Assembly: GCA_017549505.1 (NCBI GenBank)
Contig: JAFYUS010000056.1
Span: forward strand, 1-64,000
DNA from: Bacteroidales bacterium
GTDB lineage: Bacteria > Bacteroidota > Bacteroidia > Bacteroidales > UBA932
DNA: 64,000 nt
Reading direction: 5' to 3'
In this document: positions 8,352-18,921 of the stretch, in pieces
How positions within the stretch are numbered: the stretch's first letter is position 1
Layout of the letters: each line of letters opens with the position of its first letter
Position numbers and translations under genes: made by a program
The notes under the pieces: model-generated
Told to the model about the DNA's origin: nothing
The model's database searches: none
The model's input: the letters and a program-made list of their open reading frames with translations, nothing else

Positions 8352-11300
8352 ATGAGATTGATCTTAACATTTCTGACTGCCTTGACGGCAATCGCGGCAT
8401 CCGCACAGGACACTTCTCTTACCGTAAGGGGTAGGGTCACGGATGCATCAACAGATGAACCCGTACCTTTTGCCTCCGTCCATCTTGAAGGCACCATGGT
8501 CGGAGTAAGTACAGACGCCGACGGCGAGTATGTCATCACCATTCCTGAAAACGGAGCACTGATTTTCTCTTCCATCGGTTACAGAAGCAAGGAGGTGAAT
8601 ATAGACGGACGGACAACCCTGGACATTTCCCTCGAGCCGGACACCGAAAGTCTCGAAGAGACCATCGTGATCGCATACGGTACAACGACAAAGAGTTCCT
8701 TTACAGGATCTGCCGCGATGGTGGATGCCAGTACGATTGAATCACGAGTGAGCACGAATGTGACCAGTGCACTCGCCGGAACGACTCCGGGAGTGCAGGT
8801 CATTTCATCGTCGGGCGACCCGGCATCGGGGGCCGCGACGATCCGCATCCGCGGAATCGGATCGATGAGTGCGAGCAACTCCCCTCTCTATGTTGTGGAC
8901 GGCATGCCTTTCGACGGTTCGATTTCTGACATCAATCCGAATGATGTGGAATCAATGTCTGTACTGAAGGATGCTTCGGCATCGGCGATCTACGGAGCAC
9001 GCGGAGCGAACGGAGTGGTGCTGATCACTACCAAGAGGGCGGCAGGCAGTTCTCCGGCCAAGATAAGGTTCGATGCGAAATGGGGTTCCAACTCACGTCT
9101 GATTCCTCAGTATGACGTAATATCGGATCCGGCGCAGTATTACGAAACACATTACAGGATGATGTACAACTCACAGGTATATGCCGGCAAATCTTCTGAA
9201 GAGGCTTATGCATATGCAGACACTTACCTGTTCGACCAGAACAACGGCGGTCTGGGTTATCAGGTGTTCACCGTACCCGCAGGAGAGAAATTCATAGGAA
9301 GGGATTTCCGTCTTAATCCAAAAGCGAAGCTGGGATATACTGACGGAGAGTACTACTACATTCCTGACGACTGGTACTCCGAAGCCTTTCACAGTTCCTT
9401 CAGACAAGAATATAATCTTTCCGTAAGCGGCGGCAGGGACAGGCTGAATTATTACGGCAGCGTGGGATATCTGAACGACGGAGGAATCGTTGACAATTCA
9501 GGATTCGAGAGATATACGGCGAGAATCAATGTGGACTGGCAGGCAAGACCTTGGATGAAGGTCAGCACCAGCATGAGCTATGCCCATTCCGACTCAAAGA
9601 CAGCTTCATACTCATCCACATACGGATCGTCAGGAAACATATTCTACATCACAAACATGATGGCCCCTATCTATCCTCTATATGTACGTGACGCTGAAGG
9701 AAAGATAATGTACGAGAACGGCATGAAGGTATATGACTCCAACCAGACCAATTTCGTACGTCCGGCATTCGTAGGCAACGCTGTCAGGGACAACCTGGTC
9801 AACAGCAGACAGAACTACTCGGACTTCATTTCAGGCAAATGGGGTGTAGTCCTTACTCCCATAAGAGGTCTTTCCATCACTGCAAATGTAGGTCTGACAA
9901 ACGAAAACAGTCGTTACAATGCGTTGTACAGCAGATTCGGATCCCAGAGTTCGACAGACGGACTTGCATATGTCAGCCATGACAGGACATTCGCAGTCAA
10001 CAACCAGTATCTGGCCGAATACAAGACAGACTTCTACGGCAGCCTGCATAGCATGAATATACTTGCCGGCTATGAGATATATAAATATAAGGAACAGTTC
10101 CTCGAAGGACAGAACGACAGATTGTTCGATCCTTACGTGGGTGAACTGGGCAACGCTGACGGCAGCAGCTCCAAGCAGCTCTCTTCATATACAGCCGATT
10201 ACATGACCCAGGGATTCCTCGCAAGAGCTCAATACGAATATGACGGAAGATATTTCGCAAGCGCATCTTATCGTCGCGACGGATCGTCACGCTTCGCACC
10301 TGGTCACCGCTGGGGAGACTTCGGAAGCATCGGAGCCGCATGGCTGGCAAGTTCGGAATGGTTCATGGAAGGAATATGGTGGGTGGACATGCTGAAATTG
10401 AAGGCCAGCTACGGAGTACAGGGCAACGACAACCTTTACCCGTCGTCCAACTATGCACGCAAGTACTATCCTTATTCGGACAACTACACCCACTCGTACA
10501 ACGAGCAGACAGGAGAGTATTCGACCGAGCTTGCTTACAAGGGCAACAATGAGCTTACATGGGAATCTTCACATTCATTCAACATCGGAGTGGACTTCGA
10601 GATCCTTTCGGGACTCCTCAGAGGTAGCATGGAGTACTTCTCCAGAAAAACCGTCGACCTGCTATACAGCAAGGATGTACCTCTGTCGTCCGGCAATCCG
10701 ACCGGATATTATCCGGTCAATGTGGGTTCGATCGTCAACAACGGATTCGAATTCTCATTCGACGGCATCATCATGAACCGCAACGATCTTCTGTGGACAT
10801 GGAACATGAACATGAGCCACTACCGTAACCGCATCCTTTCTCTCGACTCTTCGGTATCTGACAAAGGAATCGTGGGAGGCAATTATATATATAAGGTAGG
10901 AGGCTCGCTATATGAGGCATACATGAGGAAATATGCAGGAGTGGACAGGGAAGACGGAAAGGCATTATGGTTCATGAAGGTTACAGACGAGAACGGGGAA
11001 TGGACCGGGGAATCGATGCTCACCAAAGTATTTTCCGAAGCGTCGCAATATGAACTCGGATCCGTACTTCCGAAACTTTATGGTGGTTTCGGAACCACTT
11101 TGAACGCCTACGGGTTCGACCTGTCAGCGCAGTTCTCGTTCCAGCTCGGAGGAAAGTATTATGACGGAACATATCAGGCTCTGATGCACACCTCGTCATC
11201 AGCAGGTACTGCATGGCACAAGGATGCGCTGAAGGCATGGTCTCCAGAGAATCCTTCATCAGACATTCCTCGTCTGGACGGAGATACCAGCGTCGGCCAG

Positions 11301-11576
11301 ACAGCAGTCAGCAACTATCTCATAAGCTCTGATTTCCTGAGCATCAACAATATCACCTTAGGATATACTCTTCCGCAGAGGATTACATCCATGCTGGAGG
11401 TTGAAAGTCTGCGCATCTATGTAGCAGGTGACAATCTCGCAGTCATATCTGCACGAAAGGGTGTAGATCCACGATATTCAATAGGCTTAGGATCGCTCAC
11501 TTCCGGTTCGGGACTCAACAGCGGATCATATTCCGCCATGCGCACGGTTACAGCAGGTGTCACCTTAACATTCTAG
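8352..11576 (+). CDS. Second SusC/RagA-family TonB-dependent transporter
   Basis: This protein of 1,074 residues (from the ATG at 8352) is a second SusC-like barrel. The signal peptide is MRLILTFLTALTAIAASAQ. The ATG at 8340 would add only four residues and cannot be excluded. A carboxypeptidase-like domain (VRGRVTDASTDEPVPFASVHLEG) is followed by the plug with IRIRGIGSM, LYVVDGMPFDG and SAIYGARGANGVVLITTKR, then the barrel, ending GVTLTF. It differs clearly from the first SusC, so this is not a recent local duplication. It is followed after 4 bp by its SusD partner and has no enzyme gene beside it, so the substrate cannot be guessed. Confidence 0.95.
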   Translation: MRLILTFLTALTAIAASAQDTSLTVRGRVTDASTDEPVPFASVHLEGTMVGVSTDADGEYVITIPENGALIFSSIGYRSKEVNIDGRTTLDISLEPDTESLEETIVIAYGTTTKSSFTGSAAMVDASTIESRVSTNVTSALAGTTPGVQVISSSGDPASGAATIRIRGIGSMSASNSPLYVVDGMPFDGSISDINPNDVESMSVLKDASASAIYGARGANGVVLITTKRAAGSSPAKIRFDAKWGSNSRLIPQYDVISDPAQYYETHYRMMYNSQVYAGKSSEEAYAYADTYLFDQNNGGLGYQVFTVPAGEKFIGRDFRLNPKAKLGYTDGEYYYIPDDWYSEAFHSSFRQEYNLSVSGGRDRLNYYGSVGYLNDGGIVDNSGFERYTARINVDWQARPWMKVSTSMSYAHSDSKTASYSSTYGSSGNIFYITNMMAPIYPLYVRDAEGKIMYENGMKVYDSNQTNFVRPAFVGNAVRDNLVNSRQNYSDFISGKWGVVLTPIRGLSITANVGLTNENSRYNALYSRFGSQSSTDGLAYVSHDRTFAVNNQYLAEYKTDFYGSLHSMNILAGYEIYKYKEQFLEGQNDRLFDPYVGELGNADGSSSKQLSSYTADYMTQGFLARAQYEYDGRYFASASYRRDGSSRFAPGHRWGDFGSIGAAWLASSEWFMEGIWWVDMLKLKASYGVQGNDNLYPSSNYARKYYPYSDNYTHSYNEQTGEYSTELAYKGNNELTWESSHSFNIGVDFEILSGLLRGSMEYFSRKTVDLLYSKDVPLSSGNPTGYYPVNVGSIVNNGFEFSFDGIIMNRNDLLWTWNMNMSHYRNRILSLDSSVSDKGIVGGNYIYKVGGSLYEAYMRKYAGVDREDGKALWFMKVTDENGEWTGESMLTKVFSEASQYELGSVLPKLYGGFGTTLNAYGFDLSAQFSFQLGGKYYDGTYQALMHTSSSAGTAWHKDALKAWSPENPSSDIPRLDGDTSVGQTAVSNYLISSDFLSINNITLGYTLPQRITSMLEVESLRIYVAGDNLAVISARKGVDPRYSIGLGSLTSGSGLNSGSYSAMRTVTAGVTLTF

Positions 11577-11580
11577 AGAC

Positions 11581-13203
11581 ATGAAAAACAGATATACATA
11601 CATCCTAGCCATCATGGCAGCGGGAGCATGCAGCCAGATGGATGAACTTGAGCCTCAGGGAGGTATAATCCTTTCGGAGCAGATGCAGGAAGTGAATTCC
11701 ATCATACCTTCGAGGGCAGATGCGTCATTCAACGGCATGTACACGAAACTTGGAGCGCCGGAAAGTGTGATAGGAGGCGGAAGACCGGATGATTTCGGCT
11801 TCATAATGATGGCATTTTCCAATGACATCGAGGCAGCGGACGTAGTGCTTGCAAACAGCGGCTACAACTGGTTCTCGGCATGCGGCTCCCTGTCTTCCAG
11901 GAATGCCGACTACGCAAACCCATACATACGTTATGCAGCTCCTTACAATACGATAGCGGCTGCAAATGACATCTTGAGATCTTATCCTTCAGATACCGAT
12001 GATCCTTCGATAAGGCATAAACTGGCTCAGGCGCATGCCATCAGAGCCTTTGCCTATCTGAATCTTGCTCCATACTTCCAGTTCGGCTATACAGCCGGAG
12101 GCAAAGACCTTCCTTGTGTTCCCATCGTCACAGAAAAGACGACCGACTTTACAGATAACCCACGTGCTACGGTTGCGGATGTATATGAACTCATCATCAG
12201 CGACCTGACTTACGCCATAGACAATCTCGGCGACTATGCGCGCACTGACAAGTCGCGCATAGACCGGCAGACGGCCTATGGCCTTCGCGCGCGTGCGTAT
12301 ATGAATATGGAAGAGTGGGCCTTGGCAGCTTCGGATGCATCGAAGGCGGCCGCCGGATATGTACCGGCGGCGATGAATGAAGTGGCACGGCCTTCATTCT
12401 ACGACATCAGCGAACATAACTGGATATGGGGATACGACATGACTTCAGACATAGCCATGAAGAATCCTTATGCAACCTCCAGCGCCTGGATCAGATCTTT
12501 TTCAGGGGATGGTTATTCAGCTGGAACTCAGGTATATTCATGCATCAACAACCTTCTGTATGACAAGATTCCGTCTACGGATGTGCGAAAGGGATGGTGG
12601 GTGGATGCTTCGTTGGAATCTCCACTGTTGTCGGCAGTGACATGGAACGGAGTGAGCGGCAATGCTGTAGCTGCCTTGGAGATTGACAATGTGAAGATGA
12701 AATTCCTGCCTTATACGAACGTGAAGTTCGGAATGGCTGCGGTCGGAGGCACTCTGAACGATGACGACTGGCCGCTGATGAGGGTGGAAGAGATGATACT
12801 TATCCAGGCAGAAGGACTTGCAAAGAGCGGTTCGGAGAGTCAGGCAAAGGCTTTACTGGAAGATTTCGTCAGGACTTATCGAGATCCTGCCTACTCCGCT
12901 GACGCCTCAGGGCGCAGCCTGTCTGACGAGATATGGTTCCAGCGCAGGGTCGAGCTGTGGGGAGAGGGTTTCTCCAACAGCGATACCCGAAGGTTGGGAA
13001 AGCCTCTGGTCAGATTCCACTCCGGCGCCGACAGCAATGTTCCTTCTGCCTTTCGTTTCAACATGAGGGCAGACGACGGATGGTGGCTTCTCCGCTTCAC
13101 CTCTTCTGAAATGAACACAAACCTGGCCATCATCGACAACACCGGAGGCACCCAACCAATTCAGGATCAGTACGGCGAGCTCCGCGACGGGGTGACTGAC
13201 TAG
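11581..13203 (+). CDS. Second SusD/RagB-family lipoprotein
   Basis: This 540-residue lipoprotein has a short signal peptide with lipobox AGAC and Cys17. SusD-type helices are visible, for example YNTIAAANDILRSYPS, HKLAQAHAIRAFAYLNLAPYFQ and the ATVADVYELIISDLTYAIDNL segment. The C-terminal region contains EEMILIQAEGLAKSG and RRVELWGEGFSNSDTRRLG, which correspond to the conserved SusD C-terminal block. The start codon is 4 bp after the SusC stop, so translation is probably coupled. The gene ends in a large hairpin element shared with the convergent groL gene. Confidence 0.93.
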   Translation: MKNRYTYILAIMAAGACSQMDELEPQGGIILSEQMQEVNSIIPSRADASFNGMYTKLGAPESVIGGGRPDDFGFIMMAFSNDIEAADVVLANSGYNWFSACGSLSSRNADYANPYIRYAAPYNTIAAANDILRSYPSDTDDPSIRHKLAQAHAIRAFAYLNLAPYFQFGYTAGGKDLPCVPIVTEKTTDFTDNPRATVADVYELIISDLTYAIDNLGDYARTDKSRIDRQTAYGLRARAYMNMEEWALAASDASKAAAGYVPAAMNEVARPSFYDISEHNWIWGYDMTSDIAMKNPYATSSAWIRSFSGDGYSAGTQVYSCINNLLYDKIPSTDVRKGWWVDASLESPLLSAVTWNGVSGNAVAALEIDNVKMKFLPYTNVKFGMAAVGGTLNDDDWPLMRVEEMILIQAEGLAKSGSESQAKALLEDFVRTYRDPAYSADASGRSLSDEIWFQRRVELWGEGFSNSDTRRLGKPLVRFHSGADSNVPSAFRFNMRADDGWWLLRFTSSEMNTNLAIIDNTGGTQPIQDQYGELRDGVTD

Positions 13204-13219
13204 GGTAAAACAGAAAACA

Positions 13220-13322
13220 ATCCGGTTGTCAGGATGATATGTAGGTGACATGCCACCCCCGGCTAGGGGGTGCCTCCCGAACGGGAGGCGGGGGTCACCG
13301 GAATATCGCCTGACAACCGGAT
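13220..13322. repeat. 75-bp structured repeat element, copy A, inside a bidirectional terminator
   Basis: The outer arms ATCCGGTTGTCAGG (13220-13233) and CCTGACAACCGGAT (13309-13322) pair perfectly. T-runs follow on the minus side (GTTTT) and weakly on the plus side (CGTTTCT), so this hairpin can end both susD and groL transcripts. Between the arms lies a 75-bp core (13235-13309, minus orientation). It matches position for position a core at 51895-51969, except where stems change in a paired way. The core itself can fold as GATAT/ATATC, then GGTGAC/GTCACC, then two hairpins (GCCTCCC/GGGAGGC and CCCCC-TAGCC-GGGGG). Confidence 0.8.
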
Positions 13323-13346
13323 CGTTTCTATATTATGTCAGTCAGC

Positions 13347-15243
<1,897 letters not shown>

Positions 15244-15278
15244 ATTGTTTTGTATTTATTGTTGCATTAAATGTTTGG

Positions 15279-15319
15279 GGATTGCTACGTCGTCCTGTGG
15301 GCTCCTCGCAATGACGTAC
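15279..15319. repeat. REP-like short palindromic repeat, copy 1
   Basis: The sequence begins GGATTGCTACGTCG and ends CTCCTCGCAATGACGTAC, with ATTGC and GCAAT able to pair. Closely related units occur at 62828-62863 and, as a tandem pair inside a coding region, at 21307-21371. The form is like the CGTCATTGCGAGGAG repeats widespread in uncultured bacterial genomes. Confidence 0.7.
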
Positions 15320-15432
15320 ATGCGTCCTTCCCATACATGACATATGGACAAACAAAGTGCCAACAGAATTTTACTGACATTTTGTCATACTCCCAAATTA
15401 GTAAAACAGGATACCAATTTAATAAATATTTG

Positions 15433-15440
15433 TAAATTTG
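15433..15440 (+). promoter_or_regulatory. -7 promoter box of the DUF819 transporter gene
   Basis: TAAATTTG matches TAnnTTTG perfectly and places the transcript start near 15447, 17 bases before the chosen ATG at 15464. No convincing TTTG -33 box was found. The position rules out the longer reading frame that begins at 15344. Confidence 0.6.
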
Positions 15441-15463
15441 TCGGACCAAAACCGAAAATCATC

Positions 15464-16630
15464 ATGAACATCATCAACTGGATCATACTTGTGGCAGGAT
15501 TCTGCCTCATACCGGCAGGAGTCCTATGGCTCTGCAAAAAGGTAAACATCCTCGGTAAGATCGGTCCTGTAATGGTCCTTTACGGACTTGGAATCATAAT
15601 CGGAAACATCGGTCTGATGCCGGAACAGATGCCTGCAGTTCAGGAACTTCTGTCAAACGCCATGGTTCCTCTGGCAATTCCTCTCATGCTTTTCGGATGC
15701 ACCTTCAACATGAAGGGTGCAAGGTCACAGATACTTGCCCTTGTCACCGGAATGGTTTCAGTCGCCCTGGCAGTGATCATAGGCTTCTTCATTTTCGGAC
15801 GCAACCTGCCGGAAGGGGCAAAGATCGGAGGCATGCTGACAGGCGTCTATACCGGAGGTACCATCAATCTGGCAGCTCTCAAGACCATGCTTGGTGTAGA
15901 TGACGAAACATATATTCTGATCAACTCATATGACATCCTTGTCAGTTTCCTGTATCTGTCCTTCCTTCTGGCCATCGGTATAAAACTTTTCAGAAAGTTC
16001 CTGCCGAACACCTTGGGTACCTATACTGAAAAGGACGAGGCAAGCATAAAGTCAGAGATGGAAAGAGAGAGTCGCAAGCCGTTCAAGAGCCTGTTCACCC
16101 GCAAGGGCGCCGCATATCTGGGAAGACTTCTTGGACTTACCATCCTTATCGTAGGCTTGTCCGCCGGAGTGGCGCTGCTGCTTCCTTCAAGCATGTTCAT
16201 GACCATCTTCATCCTCATGCTCACCACCCTCGGAATCGGATGCTCTTTCATAAAGAAGATCCACAACATGAAGTACAGCTACGACATCGGCATGTATTTC
16301 ATATACATATTCTGCATTGTGGTAGCCTCCATGGCCGATCTCAGCAAGCTGGATCTGGCCGGAGGACTCGGACTTATGGGATATCTGCTGATAGCGGTAT
16401 TCGGATCTCTGCTGCTTCAGGTGATCTTTGCAAAGATCTTCAAGATTGACTCTGACATGATGGTGATCGCATCAGTGACATACATCAACTCGCCACCGTT
16501 CGTCCCTATGATGGCGGCAGCCATGAAGAACAAGGATGTCCTCATCCCCGGCCTCACCATCGGAGTCATAGGATATGCTGCAGGCAACTACCTCGGCTTC
16601 CTGATGTCACAGCTGCTCGGCATACTATAG
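15464..16630 (+). CDS. DUF819-family integral membrane protein, putative transporter
   Basis: This 388-residue protein has about ten hydrophobic helices and belongs, by its pattern, to the DUF819 family (YjcL-like). Its arrangement of two similar halves resembles sodium-dependent transporters. Visible features are the glycine-rich segment GMLTGVYTGGTINLAALK in the first half, a charged loop at about residues 185-215, and SVTYINSPPFVPMMAAAM in the second half, which probably line the substrate site. The start at 15464 fits the promoter box 24 bp upstream. It is a single gene facing a convergent methyltransferase gene. The substrate is unknown. Confidence 0.85.
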   Translation: MNIINWIILVAGFCLIPAGVLWLCKKVNILGKIGPVMVLYGLGIIIGNIGLMPEQMPAVQELLSNAMVPLAIPLMLFGCTFNMKGARSQILALVTGMVSVALAVIIGFFIFGRNLPEGAKIGGMLTGVYTGGTINLAALKTMLGVDDETYILINSYDILVSFLYLSFLLAIGIKLFRKFLPNTLGTYTEKDEASIKSEMERESRKPFKSLFTRKGAAYLGRLLGLTILIVGLSAGVALLLPSSMFMTIFILMLTTLGIGCSFIKKIHNMKYSYDIGMYFIYIFCIVVASMADLSKLDLAGGLGLMGYLLIAVFGSLLLQVIFAKIFKIDSDMMVIASVTYINSPPFVPMMAAAMKNKDVLIPGLTIGVIGYAAGNYLGFLMSQLLGIL

Positions 16631-16662
16631 ACAAAACTCCTGCATCACTGATTTACAGCAAG

Positions 16663-16709
16663 TTACACAATATAGGGTCGGAAAATTTCCCGACCCTGAA
16701 TTGTGTAAT
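16663..16709. terminator. Bidirectional hairpin between convergent genes
   Basis: Arms 16663-16681 (TTACACAAT...AGGGTCGG) and 16689-16709 (CCGACCCT...ATTGTGTAA) form a long stem with a small internal bulge and an AAAATTT-type loop. It lies between the DUF819 gene and the minus-strand methyltransferase gene, 33 bp and 20 bp from their stops. Confidence 0.75.
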
Positions 16710-16728
16710 ATCCTATAAATCAATAAAT

Positions 16729-17259
16729 TCAGCGATGGAGGCGGAAGTGCCATAGGATGACACCGACACTGACAGATACATTAAGAGAGTGCTTTGTGCC
16801 GAACTGGGGAATCTCCAGGCAGAAATCTGCGGCATCAACCACATCCTGACGTACACCGGCAACCTCGTTGCCGAAGACGACAGCATATTTCCGTCCCTTT
16901 TCCGGCATGAACGTATCCAGCATCACGGAACCGACGGTCTGCTCGGCACATACGACCGTATAGCCGTCTTCCTTCAGACGGCGGACTGCATCCATAGTGT
17001 CATCTAAATGTTCCCACGCGACGCTGTCCTCTGCCCCCAGGGCAGATTTATGGATTTCGGCAGAAGGAGGTACTGCACATATTCCGCAGAGAAATACCTT
17101 ATCGATCTTGAAGGAGTCAGATGTACGGAAAGCAGAACCTACGTTGTGGGCGCTTCTGATATTATCAAGCACGACAACTATGCCTGAATCAGGCAATTCC
17201 TTATACTGGTCTGCCGAAACTCGGCCAAGTTCTATATTCAAAAGTTTCCTGTTCTGCAT
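16729..17259 (-). CDS. TrmH/SpoU-family RNA 2'-O-methyltransferase
   Basis: This protein of 176 residues is a SPOUT-class methyltransferase that uses SAM to methylate ribose in tRNA or rRNA. The three SpoU motifs are present: IRSAHNVGSAFRTSD (motif 1), VVFGNEVAGV (motif 2) and LNVSVSVGVILWHF (motif 3), forming the trefoil-knot SAM site. There is no separate N-terminal RNA-binding domain. A start at 17283 is possible, but the -7 box TACCTTTG at 17288-17281 puts the transcript start near 17274, so the ATG at 17259 is preferred. The exact RNA target cannot be told from the sequence. Confidence 0.9.
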   Translation of the reverse strand: MQNRKLLNIELGRVSADQYKELPDSGIVVVLDNIRSAHNVGSAFRTSDSFKIDKVFLCGICAVPPSAEIHKSALGAEDSVAWEHLDDTMDAVRRLKEDGYTVVCAEQTVGSVMLDTFMPEKGRKYAVVFGNEVAGVRQDVVDAADFCLEIPQFGTKHSLNVSVSVGVILWHFRLHR

Positions 17260-17280
17260 AAAAGAAGAAAAGTTATGGCG

Positions 17281-17316
17281 CAAAGGTAGTCAAAAAACAA
17301 AAAATGATTAATTTTG
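17281..17316. promoter_or_regulatory. Divergent -7 boxes for the methyltransferase gene and glyA
   Basis: On the minus strand TACCTTTG (17288-17281) faces the methyltransferase gene. On the plus strand TAATTTTG (17309-17316) faces glyA and predicts a start near 17323, 16 bases before the glyA ATG. Both match TAnnTTTG perfectly. The boxes are only 20 bp apart, so the two promoters probably compete or are co-regulated. Confidence 0.6.
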
Positions 17317-17338
17317 CAGATGCTAAAAATTAAGAGAT

Positions 17339-18667
17339 ATGAGACAGGATGTACAAATTTTCAATCTGATCAAGAAGGAAGAAGACAGGCAGACGTCAGG
17401 TATAGAGCTGATTGCGTCTGAAAACTATGTGAGCGAGCAGGTATTGGAAGCTCTGGGTTCGATCTGCACCAACAAATATGCAGAAGGCTATCCGGGAGCA
17501 AGATATTATGGAGGATGTGAAGTGGTTGACCAGATTGAACAGCTTGCAATCGACAGATTGTGCGAGCTTTTCGAGGCAGAGTACGCCAATGTACAGCCGC
17601 ATTCCGGAGCACAGGCAAACATGGCCGTGATGATGGCATGTCTCAAGCCAGGCGAAACCTTCATGGGACTTGACCTCGCACACGGCGGTCACCTCACCCA
17701 CGGTTCGCCTGTAAACATGTCCGGAATCCTTTACAATGCAGTAGCATACGGACTTAAGGAATCTACCGGAATGATCGACTATGAACAGATGGAGCAGAGA
17801 GCTCTTGAGTTCAAGCCGAAGCTCATAATCGGAGGTGCATCAGCATATTCAAGAGAGTGGGACTACGCACGCATGCGTGAGATCGCAGACAAGGTAGGTG
17901 CTATCCTTTGGATAGACATGGCACATACAGCAGGACTTATCGCAGCCGGACTTCTCAGCAACCCTGTGAAGTATGCGCATATCGTGACTTCGACAACCCA
18001 CAAGACTCTTCGCGGACCACGCGGCGGTATCATCCTGATGGGCAAGGACTTCGACAACCCATGGGGTCTTACCACACCTAAGGGAGTCGTTAAGAAGATG
18101 TCACAGATCCTCAACTCAAGCGTATTCCCTGGAGTTCAGGGCGGTCCGCTCGAGCACTGCATCGCAGCCAAGGCTGTCTCTTTCTACGAGGCTCTCCAGC
18201 CTGAGTACAAGGAGTACCAGAAGCAGGTGGTTGCAAATGCACAGGCAATGGCAGAAGCCTTTGCGTCAAGAGGTTACAAGATCGTATCAGGCGGTACTGA
18301 CAACCACCTCATGCTCATCGACCTCCGCAGCAAGTTCCCTGAACTTACCGGTAAGGTTGCCGAGAAGGAACTCGGAAAGGCAGACATCACAATCAACAAG
18401 AACATGGTGCCGTTCGACTCACGTACTCCGTTCCAGACCTCAGGTATCCGTGTAGGAACTCCAGCCATCACATCACGAGGCTTTGTCGAGAAGGATATGG
18501 AGTTCATCGTGAACCTCATCGACCAGGTGCTTGCAAATGCTGCAGCAAACCTTGACCTCATCGCAGGCAAGACAGAGGAAGGACGCGAGGCATACGAGGA
18601 AGTTCTTGCTTCAGTACGCAAGCAGGTGCGCATGAAGACAAACGGAATGCCGCTTAACAGATATTAA
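17339..18667 (+). CDS. glyA: Serine hydroxymethyltransferase
   Basis: This 442-residue PLP enzyme converts serine plus tetrahydrofolate to glycine plus 5,10-methylene-THF in the cytosol. Motifs seen are [38 protein letters not shown], the PLP-lysine segment [15 protein letters not shown] and [12 protein letters not shown]. Folate-site residues are in [11 protein letters not shown] and [14 protein letters not shown]. The length and composition are normal. It is transcribed alone and ends before a repeat-bearing intergenic region. It supplies one-carbon units to the same folate pool fed by FtcD in the hut operon. Confidence 0.98.
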   Translation: MRQDVQIFNLIKKEEDRQTSGIELIASENYVSEQVLEALGSICTNKYAEGYPGARYYGGCEVVDQIEQLAIDRLCELFEAEYANVQPHSGAQANMAVMMACLKPGETFMGLDLAHGGHLTHGSPVNMSGILYNAVAYGLKESTGMIDYEQMEQRALEFKPKLIIGGASAYSREWDYARMREIADKVGAILWIDMAHTAGLIAAGLLSNPVKYAHIVTSTTHKTLRGPRGGIILMGKDFDNPWGLTTPKGVVKKMSQILNSSVFPGVQGGPLEHCIAAKAVSFYEALQPEYKEYQKQVVANAQAMAEAFASRGYKIVSGGTDNHLMLIDLRSKFPELTGKVAEKELGKADITINKNMVPFDSRTPFQTSGIRVGTPAITSRGFVEKDMEFIVNLIDQVLANAAANLDLIAGKTEEGREAYEEVLASVRKQVRMKTNGMPLNRY

Positions 18668-18677
18668 TCATTTCTGA

Positions 18678-18775
18678 ATACATTTATCCCCATCGGTCGG
18701 AAAGCAGGAAACAAGGGGGAATCATACATTTATCCCCATCGGTCGGAAAGCAGGAAATAAGGGGGATAAATGTAT
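18678..18775. repeat. 46-bp tandem duplication with a 14-bp inverted repeat
   Basis: A unit starting ATACATTTATCCCCATCGG occurs at 18678-18723 and again from 18724, a period of 46 bp with two or three differences. The second copy ends in GGGGATAAATGTAT (18762-18775), which pairs perfectly with ATACATTTATCCCC (18724-18737) across a 24-base loop and can also pair with the first copy. It probably works as a glyA terminator or as a repeat relic. Confidence 0.7.
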
Positions 18776-18828
18776 GGGATCGGCTCAGGGGCGGGCCAGG
18801 CTGTTATAGAACATATATCCGGTCCACA

Positions 18829-18878
18829 TTTAACTTCATATCTATTTTTAACTTCAGATCAGTATTTAACTTCAGATC
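18829..18878. repeat. Three 18-bp-spaced direct repeats upstream of the nitroreductase gene
   Basis: TTTAACTTCAKATC occurs at 18829-18842, 18847-18860 and 18865-18878, spaced exactly 18 bp apart. A partial fourth copy (TTTAACT) lies at 18904-18910, 12 bp before the start codon. Even spacing of short direct repeats before a gene suggests protein-binding sites, but it could also be simple slippage. Confidence 0.65.
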
Positions 18879-18921
18879 TTTTTTTAAAACCGAACAGTCA
18901 ATATTTAACTGAAAATTCATT

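Noticed and set aside
1060-13203. Two SusCD pairs as a tandem duplication
   Set aside because: The two SusC and two SusD proteins differ widely in sequence, length and partner genes, so a recent duplication is not supported.
15244-15343. CIRCE/HrcA operator upstream of groS
   Set aside because: The spaced palindrome TTAGCACTC-N9-GAGTGCTAA is not present; the visible palindrome is a REP-like repeat.
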